From positions 1 to 48,295 of the IMG/VR virus record IMGVR_UViG_3300036832_000399: 48,295 bases of DNA; one strand, given 5' to 3'. Numbering within the stretch: the first letter of the stretch is position 1; every line of letters starts with the position of its first letter. Source of the stretch: a virus. Positions 13,043 through 19,402 of this stretch are shown one piece after another. The position numbers were made by a program, and so were the translations under genes. A model generated the notes under the pieces. The model ran no database searches. It saw only the letters and a program-made list of their open reading frames with translations, and was not told the DNA's origin.

Positions 13043-13938
13043 GCACCGCAGCGGTAAGCCCTTACGACGGCAACATCCAGTTCGCGTGGGACTCCACCAG
13101 CCTTGGCTGGCTCAAAGACTGTCCTCGCAAATACTTCTATCACCAAATAGAGGGATGGCGCGCAAAGAGCGAGAATGTCGCTCTGACCTTCGGCCAGTTC
13201 TATCACCAGGCTTTGGAGCTTTGGGACCGCCTCCTCATCGATGGTGTGGATAAGACCCACGCTCTCAGGGAGGTTATTGGAATAACCTTAGTCAACAGTT
13301 ATGGCTGGAACAGCGACGACACGAAGCGCAATCGCGAAACCCTCATTCGCTCCATCGTTTGGTATCTGGATGAGTTCGCCACCGATCCACTTAAAACCGT
13401 GACGCTCGAGAATGGCAAGCCCGCCGTTGAGCTTTCATTCCGAATGGAGCTTGACTGGGGACCGCCTGGCGGTCCCCCATATCTGCTCTGTGGTCATCTC
13501 GATCGCATAGTAGAATTTGGTGGTGGTCAGTACGTTACTGATCGCAAGACCACCTCGCACACTATCGGCTCAGACTATTTTGGTCGCTTCGACCTCGACA
13601 ATCAAATGTCCCTCTATACCATTGCTGCCAACGTGGTGTTCCACACCCCCGTTAAGGGAATCATCATCGATGGTGCTCAAATAGCCGTAGGCTTTACGCG
13701 CTTTGCGCGTGGAATGACATATCGAACACCTGCGCAAACGCAGGAATGGCTTAACGATCTGATATTCTGGTTGCGCCAGGCCGAGACCTATGCCGCAGCG
13801 AACTACTGGCCAATGAACGAACGAAGCTGTATGCTTTGCAGCTTCAAGCGAGTATGCTCGCAAGACCCGTCGGTTCGACAGATGTTCTTGGAGAGCGACT
13901 TCGAGCGTCGTCCTTGGAATCCGCTAGAAATCCGCTAA
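13039..13938 (+). CDS. Cas4/AddB-like PD-(D/E)XK exonuclease with Fe-S cysteines
   Basis: A 299-residue nuclease for DNA end processing or recombination. The core has H56 (FYHQALE), D155 in GHLDRIVEF, D168-R-K170 (the D-x-K active site) and Q189 in the following helix. One cysteine near the N-terminus (C28, LKDCPRKY) and three at the C-terminus (C264, C267, C273; CMLCSFKRVC) form the 1+3 pattern of the 4Fe-4S cluster in Cas4/AddB nucleases. It sits with a RecA-like ATPase and an ssDNA-binding protein, so a phage recombination module is likely rather than CRISPR adaptation. Confidence 0.88.
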   Translation: MSTAAVSPYDGNIQFAWDSTSLGWLKDCPRKYFYHQIEGWRAKSENVALTFGQFYHQALELWDRLLIDGVDKTHALREVIGITLVNSYGWNSDDTKRNRETLIRSIVWYLDEFATDPLKTVTLENGKPAVELSFRMELDWGPPGGPPYLLCGHLDRIVEFGGGQYVTDRKTTSHTIGSDYFGRFDLDNQMSLYTIAANVVFHTPVKGIIIDGAQIAVGFTRFARGMTYRTPAQTQEWLNDLIFWLRQAETYAAANYWPMNERSCMLCSFKRVCSQDPSVRQMFLESDFERRPWNPLEIR

Positions 13939-13955
13939 CAAATGGGAGATTTATC

Positions 13956-14120
13956 ATGCGCGGACATAAGTGGAGTGCTGCACAACATGCGAAGTTTAAA
14001 GCCTCGATGAAGGCCAGAAAAATCACACCGGTCAGTCATAATCATCGGCCATTACTTTACACAGTCAGAAACGGACGGATCGTCCGCTATCATCCAAGAG
14101 TCCGAGTGATCGTTACATGA
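13956..14120 (+). CDS. Small basic protein
   Basis: A 54-residue strongly basic protein (MRGHKWSAAQHAKFKASMK...) with GGGAG upstream of the ATG at 13956. An N-terminal Lys-rich helix is followed by a beta-rich Arg/Val tail (RYHPRVRVIVT). Likely to bind nucleic acid. Ends in an ATGA overlap. Confidence 0.6.
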   Translation: MRGHKWSAAQHAKFKASMKARKITPVSHNHRPLLYTVRNGRIVRYHPRVRVIVT

Positions 14121-14317
14121 CGAAGCAACTCAGATTCATCTTACCACTCGCCAAAGTCCCCGTAACCGAGCGGCGTGGCAACTATATGCTAATTCGGTTA
14201 AGTGGCCCGAGCGGTGAACCCTACAGTATGCTGTGTATGCTGCCCGATAGCGCTGATGTCCGCGTAGGCGACATCTTAACGCTTTACACAGAAGTACTCC
14301 GCAAAAGCCCCCACTAA
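14117..14317 (+). CDS. Small beta-rich protein
   Basis: A 66-residue protein dominated by alternating hydrophobic strands (LRFILPLAKVPV, YMLIRLSG, YSMLCMLPDS, GDILTLYTEVL), suggesting a small beta-barrel. The function is unknown; an OB-like or translation/DNA-handling role would be speculation. It lies between the nuclease and the RecA-like ATPase. Confidence 0.6.
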   Translation: MTKQLRFILPLAKVPVTERRGNYMLIRLSGPSGEPYSMLCMLPDSADVRVGDILTLYTEVLRKSPH

Positions 14318-14329
14318 TGAGAGATGCAT

Positions 14330-15112
14330 ATGCCAACATTAGACAAGCTGACGGCAAGCCCCGTAGTCAAACTCCTGATGATAGGCGATAGTGGCACAGG
14401 CAAGACTGGCTCCCTCGCCTCCCTTGTGAAGGTCGGTTATGACGTTAGATTGCTGGATATGGACGCCGGGTGGGAAAGCCTCGCAGCGGCTGTTCGACGA
14501 ACATGCCCTGAACGACTTTCTTCGGTCCAAGTCGAATCCTTCCGAGATAAGTATCGCCCGTCTGCAGCCGGCCCAATTCTTGAAGGAGCACCAACAGCGT
14601 TTACTAAAGCTTTCGGTCTCCTGGATAAATGGGGAGATCTTGGAAATCCTCGCGAATGGGGACCAAATGCCGTCCTTGCTATCGATAGTCTTACCTTTCT
14701 TAGTGACGGAGCTTTCAACTGGGCCTGGGCCATGAACCCAGGAGCCAAGGATCAACGCCAGATATACGGAGCCGCACAAGATGCCATCGAACACGTCCTC
14801 AATTACATTACGAATAGAGACTACAATACCAACGTCATTGTTACAGCGCATATCAGATTCATCGACCTTCCGGATGGAACTAAAAGAGGCTATCCAACTG
14901 CTGTTGGGCAGGCACTTAGCCCTACAATCCCTCGGTATTTCAATAGTGTGGTCCAGTGTGTCACCCGGCCCGGGGGAGCCCGCACAATCCAAACAGTCTC
15001 CACCGCCCTCATAGACCTGAAGAACCCTGCGAGCTTCGAAATGGCCAAAGAGTTGCCGATTGAGACGGGGTTGGCAACTTTTTTCCAAACCGTCAAGGGA
15101 GCAAAGAAATGA
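14330..15112 (+). CDS. RecA-like ATPase (AAA_24/Sak4 type)
   Basis: A 260-residue P-loop ATPase with Walker A GDSGTGKT (~19-26), an acidic segment LLDMDAG (~43-49) and Walker B-like VLAIDSLTF (~122-130). The late IVTAHIRF segment is typical of the RecA-core family that includes phage Sak4 single-strand annealing proteins. It probably loads on ssDNA for recombination-dependent replication, working with the adjacent nuclease and the DUF669-like protein. The ATG at 14330 is preferred to 14324 by spacing from GAGAG. Confidence 0.82.
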   Translation: MPTLDKLTASPVVKLLMIGDSGTGKTGSLASLVKVGYDVRLLDMDAGWESLAAAVRRTCPERLSSVQVESFRDKYRPSAAGPILEGAPTAFTKAFGLLDKWGDLGNPREWGPNAVLAIDSLTFLSDGAFNWAWAMNPGAKDQRQIYGAAQDAIEHVLNYITNRDYNTNVIVTAHIRFIDLPDGTKRGYPTAVGQALSPTIPRYFNSVVQCVTRPGGARTIQTVSTALIDLKNPASFEMAKELPIETGLATFFQTVKGAKK

Positions 15113-15342
15113 ACGAAAGCCGACGAAAGAAACTCGTATCAGTCATAGACCTCATCGAGAGAGCAAAGGTCGACATCGAAGAAATTAAATCCGACGAAGA
15201 GGACAGTCTGGAAAACATGCCAGAAGGCATTCGCAGCGGAGAGGAAGGAGAACGAACAGAGGAAATCGTAAACGAACTCGACGAAGCAGTAACATCGCTT
15301 GGTGATACACAAGATAAACTCAATGGAGTCATAGAGCAATGA
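15109..15342 (+). CDS. Acidic coiled-coil protein
   Basis: A 77-residue protein, very acidic (KSDEEDSLENMPEG, SGEEGERTEE), with a helical N-terminus and a C-terminal helix with heptad spacing (IVNELDEAVTSLGDTQDKL). It sits between the ATPase and the ssDNA-binding protein with ATGA overlaps at both ends. It may be a DNA mimic or an accessory to those proteins; no homologue recognised. Confidence 0.65.
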   Translation: MNESRRKKLVSVIDLIERAKVDIEEIKSDEEDSLENMPEGIRSGEEGERTEEIVNELDEAVTSLGDTQDKLNGVIEQ

Positions 15343-15776
15343 GCACCCTCGAAGAAATCCTGAATACACGCGCGAAGGACATCGAGCCGCCAAAGGCACT
15401 GCCGTCTGGTACGTACCTCGGCATCGTGGATGGAATGTTCGAGCGGATCGAAAGCCGTGAGAAGAAGACTCCCGGCTATCGCTTTCGTGCCAAGCTTATC
15501 CGCCCGATCGAGGTCGCCGACGAGCAAGGCCTTGCCGATGCGGGTGGTTGCGAAGGTAAGTCTGTCAGCATCGACTTCTACGTGACCGAGAACAACAAGT
15601 ATTTCATAAAGCAGTTCCTCGTTGAGCACCTCGGTATCGAGGAGGGTGAGAAAACCATCCTGGAACTAATGAGTGAGAGCCCTGGGCGCCAGGTCGGCGT
15701 CGTCCTTCGACAGCAGTTGTCGAGGGGCACTGAACCTCGTATGATCCACGTTCTCGCAGGGACGGTGCGGGTCTAA
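15339..15776 (+). CDS. DUF669-like ssDNA-binding protein
   Basis: A 145-residue beta-rich protein beginning MSTLEEILNTRAKDIEPP. The pattern PSGTYLGIVDG, YRFRAKLIRP, VSIDFYVTEN and a helix FLVEHLGIEEG resembles the DUF669/OB-like proteins found beside Sak4 ATPases in many phages. Its presumed role is to coat ssDNA and recruit the ATPase. It is the last gene before an 81-base gap holding a strong hairpin. Confidence 0.75.
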   Translation: MSTLEEILNTRAKDIEPPKALPSGTYLGIVDGMFERIESREKKTPGYRFRAKLIRPIEVADEQGLADAGGCEGKSVSIDFYVTENNKYFIKQFLVEHLGIEEGEKTILELMSESPGRQVGVVLRQQLSRGTEPRMIHVLAGTVRV

Positions 15777-15787
15777 CAAGCGAGCTG

Positions 15788-15824
15788 GAGGGGTGCTTCG
15801 TGGGAATCCCACGAGGTACCTCTC
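15788..15824 (+). other. Long perfect hairpin (17-bp stem, 3-base loop)
   Basis: The arms 15788-15804 and 15808-15824 pair over all 17 positions in RNA, with three G-U pairs, around a loop of AAU. No T-run follows (CAAAACACGG), so it is not a classic terminator. It lies 34 bases before the GTG of the next gene. It overlaps the 24-bp repeated element at 15798-15821. Likely an RNase target, an attenuator or a protein-binding site. Confidence 0.7.
15798..15821 (-). repeat. Copy 2 of 24-bp GGTACC/CGTGG dyad element
   Basis: Read on the minus strand this matches 5440-5463 at 22 of 24 positions. Its inner part is a perfect palindrome, TCGTGGG-ATT-CCCACGA. The flanking GAGAGGTACCT also resembles AGAGGTACCT near 5176-5185. 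Confidence 0.7.
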
Positions 15825-15857
15825 AAAACACGGCGACCTCCAAAAACGGAGAATCAA

Positions 15858-16184
15858 GTGGACTTAAAAGCAGAAATGACCAATTTGGCTGCTCGTTATT
15901 GGAGAGAGCAAGATTTGAAGAATACTGGCACCTATTTTATTAAGTGTCATAACTTTGTAAAGATTGGTTATGGTTCTGATTGTAGACAGAGGCTTATCGA
16001 ATGTCAAGTTGGCAATCCATACAAACTACAACTTACTCTCGTGTTGCCAAGTAATTTTGAGTACTCCTTGCACGCTAAGCTTAGAGACTTGCATCATCAA
16101 GGCGATTGGCATCACATAGCGGGAAGGCTTCAAGACTTTCTCGAGAAAAACTCAATACTTCCTCCCAACGAATGGGGAGCATGA
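15858..16184 (+). CDS. GIY-YIG-like nuclease (T5orf172/MUG113 type)
   Basis: A 108-residue protein with a GTG start and GGAG upstream. The order TGTYFIKCHNFVKIGYGSD, RQRLIECQVGNPYKL, a beta segment, LHAKLRD and a Trp-containing GDWHHI follows the T5orf172 branch of GIY-YIG nucleases, with YFI and KIG replacing GIY and YIG. These are often selfish homing enzymes. The gene is distinctly more AT-rich than its upstream neighbours, consistent with recent transfer, and is ATGA-coupled to the methyltransferase. Confidence 0.7.
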   Translation: MDLKAEMTNLAARYWREQDLKNTGTYFIKCHNFVKIGYGSDCRQRLIECQVGNPYKLQLTLVLPSNFEYSLHAKLRDLHHQGDWHHIAGRLQDFLEKNSILPPNEWGA

Positions 16185-17473
16185 TGACTTCTGGCGAATT
16201 CAAAGCAGTCGAGCTCTTCAGTATAATAATCAATCGAGACGCACGCCAGCGGCGCGAGCTAAAAGGTATCGATGAACTAGCAGAGTCTATTCGCAATCGC
16301 GGGCTCATTCATCCACCAGTAATAACGCGGGACTATCGGCTTGTCTCTGGCGAATGCAGAGTTGAGGCTTGCAAGATTCTTGGGTGGACTCATATTCCTA
16401 TTCAATGGGTAGACGAAGTCGATCTTCATGAGCTTAGAGCAATAGAACTTGAGGAGAATATAAAGCGCGTCAACCTAGAATGGGAGGACGAATGTCTCGC
16501 TGTGAGAGAGTACCACGAGAATAGACGCACAATAGAACCAGAATGGAGCCAGGACGACACGCAAAAAGCTCTTGGATTCGGCGATCGCTCGATCGTTACA
16601 GACCGGCTCACAGTCGCTGATGCGATTGTTGCTGGTAAAATAGATCCAGCTAAGATGACAGGCATTAGTGTTGCTCTAAATATACTTACGCGAGCAGCTG
16701 ATCACGCTCGTGCAGAGCAAGAAGAACTCAGTCGCACTTCTATCGCTCAAATGTTTGGGGCTACAGCGCCACCACATATTGATGAGTCAATACTTATAAC
16801 AGATTTCGTTCACTGGATCAAGACCTACGATGGTCCCAGATTTAATTTCATTCACTGCGACTTTCCCTTCGGTATTGGCGCTGGTAAAGTTCAACAAGGC
16901 ATTGCAACTCAGGTAAGAGGAATCTACGATGACACGCCAGAAATTTATAGAACACTTTGTGGCGTACTGTTTGATGGGCTCGATCGGATTTGTTCTGATA
17001 GTGCTCACATCGTCTTTTGGTTCTCAATGGCTAACTACACTGACACCCTCCGACTCCTCAAGACTCGTTTCGAGGTCAACCCCTTCCCTCTTGTCTGGTT
17101 CAAATCCGACAACGCTGGTGTATTGCCTGATCCCCAGCGAGGGCCCCGACGTATTTATGAAACGGCCTTTTTTGGTCATAGAGGTGATCGCCAAATTGTG
17201 CGAGCCGTCTCGAACGCTTACGCTGCCCCAACCGTCAGGGACGGTGGTCATTTGTCCGAGAAGCCAGAACCGATGCTTCGCTATTTCTTTGGAATGATCG
17301 TTGACCAGTTCACCTCGATCTTCGATCCAACCTGCGGTAGCGGCTCTGCGCTCCGCGCGGCTGAGAGCCTCGGCGCAAAGCGCGTTCTCGGACTCGAGAT
17401 GAATGAGGAGTTTGCTAAGCGAGCCAGAGTTAGATTATCACAAGCACGAACTCTAAAGGAGCTGTCAAAATGA
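16184..17473 (+). CDS. ParB-like / DNA methyltransferase fusion
   Basis: A 429-residue protein. Residues ~10-115 are a ParB/Srx-like domain: IDELAESIRNRG, then SGECRVEACKILGW (the GERR-type motif as GECR) and ENIKRVNLEWEDE. Residues ~200-429 are a class-beta DNA methyltransferase, with catalytic motif IV as CDFPFG (~225-230; usually DPPY) before the SAM-binding motif FDPTCGSGSAL (~380). Such fusions modify phage or host DNA, or act as solitary methylases. No restriction endonuclease is nearby. The start is ATG 16184 or 16181 (GGGGAG just upstream); both overlap the preceding stop. Confidence 0.85.
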   Translation: MTSGEFKAVELFSIIINRDARQRRELKGIDELAESIRNRGLIHPPVITRDYRLVSGECRVEACKILGWTHIPIQWVDEVDLHELRAIELEENIKRVNLEWEDECLAVREYHENRRTIEPEWSQDDTQKALGFGDRSIVTDRLTVADAIVAGKIDPAKMTGISVALNILTRAADHARAEQEELSRTSIAQMFGATAPPHIDESILITDFVHWIKTYDGPRFNFIHCDFPFGIGAGKVQQGIATQVRGIYDDTPEIYRTLCGVLFDGLDRICSDSAHIVFWFSMANYTDTLRLLKTRFEVNPFPLVWFKSDNAGVLPDPQRGPRRIYETAFFGHRGDRQIVRAVSNAYAAPTVRDGGHLSEKPEPMLRYFFGMIVDQFTSIFDPTCGSGSALRAAESLGAKRVLGLEMNEEFAKRARVRLSQARTLKELSK

Positions 17474-17646
17474 TTAAGGAAAAATGGCCTAAACTAACAG
17501 TTAAGGAACTTCACGAGTTACAAATGAGGTTTAATCGAGACTGGCAAAAAGGCATAGAACTCTACGTTCCCGGATATAAGGGCGGTCCAAGCGGGGACAT
17601 AGTGCTGCACATGATCGAGATGGGCTGGCGCCCAAAGCGGCGATGA
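17470..17646 (+). CDS. Small hypothetical protein
   Basis: A 58-residue protein (MIKEKWPKLTVKELHELQM...) read from the sequence. It has a helical N-terminal half and a basic end (MGWRPKRR). It overlaps the methyltransferase stop (ATGA) and the UDG-exonuclease ATG (ATGA), which is the main evidence that it is real. No family recognised. Confidence 0.6.
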   Translation: MIKEKWPKLTVKELHELQMRFNRDWQKGIELYVPGYKGGPSGDIVLHMIEMGWRPKRR

Positions 17647-18731
17647 TAGCGCTCATCGGCGAATCCTGGGGCGAGAACGAAGAACGCCTTCAGCGTCCCT
17701 TCGTGGGAACCTCAGGTCTCGAACTCGCTAAGATGTGCGACGAGGCTGGTATCATCAAGATGTCGTTTCATGACCGCTCGATGGCGCAGGCGTACTGGTC
17801 CACTCGAGACCCCAAGTTCGTAGCTGCGATATGGGACGCCCATCCAGAACTCTACCTCACGAACGTGTTCAACATCAGGCCGAGGCCGACCAATGACATC
17901 GCAAACCTATGTGGCAGTAAAGCTCAGTCTATCCCTGGCCGTCCCAGTCTCAGCCTTGGAAAGTATATTCTTGCTAAATACGCTTCTGAACTTAATCGGC
18001 TTGAGAAAGAACTACTATCCCTTAAGCCCAATCTTGCGATCGCAGTTGGAGGAACTGCTGCGTGGGCTCTCCTTGGACAGCCCGGCATTCTTAAAATTCG
18101 AGGAACTGTCGCTTGGTCCAACCTTGGTATCAAGTGCATTCCAATCGTCCACCCCGCTGCCATTCTCCGCGAATGGAAGCTCCGAGTCATCACCGTCAGT
18201 GATCTGATCAAAGCCCGACGCGAAAGCGCATTCCGAGAAATTCGCAGGCCGCAACGCGCCGTCTGGACAGAACCATCGCTAAGTGATATGGAGACCTTCT
18301 ATGAAACATACATCCGCGAATGCAAACTCCTCTCCATTGACATTGAGACAGTTGGAACAGAAATTACTTGTATTGGATTCGCTCCCAATGAGCGAGTTTC
18401 ACTTGTTGTTCCGTTCGTTGACCTCAGAAAACCAGATGGAGCTTATTGGATCAATCTTGACCATGAACGCGCAGCTTGGAAGTTTGTTAGCCGCTGCTTA
18501 CGCCATCCATGCCGAAAGGTTTTCCAGAACGGAGCCTTCGACCTCTCCATCCTCTATAACGTTTACGGTCTAGCAACCGCTGGTGAGTGTGAGGACACGA
18601 TGCTGCTGCATCACGCGCTGCAGCCGGAAATGCAGAAGGGCCTCGGGTTCCTTGGGAGCGTTTACACGAACGAGCCGGCCTGGAAGCTTATGCGATCGAA
18701 GCACATGGAGACCTTGAAAAGAGATGAATAA
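17643..18731 (+). CDS. Uracil-DNA glycosylase fused to 3'-5' exonuclease (N-part of split polymerase)
   Basis: A 362-residue protein. Residues ~1-195 match the UDG superfamily: IGESWGENE (~5-13), PFVGTSG (~19-25), LTNVFNIRPRPTND (~72-85) and the HPAAILR motif (H170). Residues ~225-355 are a DnaQ-like proofreading exonuclease with Exo I SIDIET (D233, E235) and Exo II FQNGAFD (D300). Exo III is missing here; it lies at the start of the gene at 19399. The protein ends METLKRDE, just where an intact phage polymerase would continue. It therefore looks like the first half of a UDG-exo-polymerase gene broken by an insertion. Confidence 0.85.
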   Translation: MIALIGESWGENEERLQRPFVGTSGLELAKMCDEAGIIKMSFHDRSMAQAYWSTRDPKFVAAIWDAHPELYLTNVFNIRPRPTNDIANLCGSKAQSIPGRPSLSLGKYILAKYASELNRLEKELLSLKPNLAIAVGGTAAWALLGQPGILKIRGTVAWSNLGIKCIPIVHPAAILREWKLRVITVSDLIKARRESAFREIRRPQRAVWTEPSLSDMETFYETYIRECKLLSIDIETVGTEITCIGFAPNERVSLVVPFVDLRKPDGAYWINLDHERAAWKFVSRCLRHPCRKVFQNGAFDLSILYNVYGLATAGECEDTMLLHHALQPEMQKGLGFLGSVYTNEPAWKLMRSKHMETLKRDE

Positions 18732-18891
18732 GAAACACTTGAAGCTCGTAATAAAGGATGGTCTCAGCACGATTTACTACGAATTTGATTCGGTGCTGAA
18801 CAAAGCTTTGGCTCTGCATTACGTACAAGAGATGTGTAGAACCTATCAACTCGTTAGACCAGGCTACAAGAGTAAGAAGAAAAAGAAATGA
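18724..18891 (+). CDS. Small Lys-tailed protein inside the polymerase split
   Basis: A 55-residue protein (MNKKHLKLVIKDGLSTIYYEF...) overlapping the end of the exonuclease gene by 8 bases and ending in five lysines (KSKKKKK). The basic tail suggests nucleic-acid binding. It is the first of three small genes separating the two polymerase parts. No family recognised. Confidence 0.6.
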   Translation: MNKKHLKLVIKDGLSTIYYEFDSVLNKALALHYVQEMCRTYQLVRPGYKSKKKKK

Positions 18892-19022
18892 CCAGCATCT
18901 TCCCAGCGATGCTTATTGTGCTCGACCTCGGTGCCAGCGCCGTTTACACCGCCTATGGCGACTGGCGCCGAGCAGTTTACTGGTTTGCGGCGGCGGTCCT
19001 AACCTTGACGGTGACGATATGA
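18888..19022 (+). CDS. Small membrane protein inside the polymerase split
   Basis: A 44-residue protein with hydrophobic segments at ~4-18 and ~30-43 separated by YGDWRRAVY, so probably two short spans. ATGA overlaps on both sides. GC-richer than the gene on either side. Unknown function. Confidence 0.5.
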   Translation: MTSIFPAMLIVLDLGASAVYTAYGDWRRAVYWFAAAVLTLTVTI

Positions 19023-19402
19023 CAGAATTAGAACTGGTCTGGCTTGCTGGCCTGCTCGAAGGAGAAGGTAGTTTTCATGTTGGCCGTAATTACTCAGGAA
19101 GAGGTTGGTATGTTCAGGTAAGAGTCAACATGATCGATAAGGATGTAATAGCTAAAGCGGCAGCTTTGATGCAATGTAGTTGCCTTCTTCGATACGAACC
19201 ATCTATGCGGCGAAGAGGGTATAAACCTCAATATAAAGCAACGCTGCATGCGCAACGTGCAATCGATCTTATGTACAAGTTACTTCCTCATATGGGAGAT
19301 CGCAGATCAGCGCGAATAAAGGAGATCATAAGAGTGTGGGAAGATAGATATAACCATAAACCAGCTCGCGAATACAATACGCTTGAAGAGCTTGGTCTAT
19401 GA
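19019..19402 (+). CDS. LAGLIDADG-type homing endonuclease-like protein
   Basis: A 127-residue single-domain protein with the motif LAGLLEGEGSF (~10-20), the hallmark of LAGLIDADG endonucleases, including its acidic catalytic position. It is followed by the expected beta strands and helices. One motif implies it acts as a homodimer. It is AT-rich relative to the surrounding replication genes. It lies between the two halves of the polymerase, so it may have moved into this conserved gene. It ends AREYNTLEELGL, almost identical to the tail of 8419-8718, and its stop overlaps the polymerase ATG. Confidence 0.82.
   Translation: MTELELVWLAGLLEGEGSFHVGRNYSGRGWYVQVRVNMIDKDVIAKAAALMQCSCLLRYEPSMRRRGYKPQYKATLHAQRAIDLMYKLLPHMGDRRSARIKEIIRVWEDRYNHKPAREYNTLEELGL

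Noticed and set aside
13080-13105. CGCGTGGGACTCCACC resembling the 24-bp dyad element
   Set aside because: It lies in the nuclease coding sequence, lacks GGTACC and has an imperfect dyad; probably chance.
14339-15088. 249-codon minus-strand frame opposite the RecA-like ATPase
   Set aside because: Shadow of a motif-bearing gene; low-complexity product and no operon context.
18724-19402. Possibility that the polymerase insertion is an intein
   Set aside because: Both halves have their own stop/start, and no splicing-type Cys/Ser start or His-Asn end is seen at the junctions.
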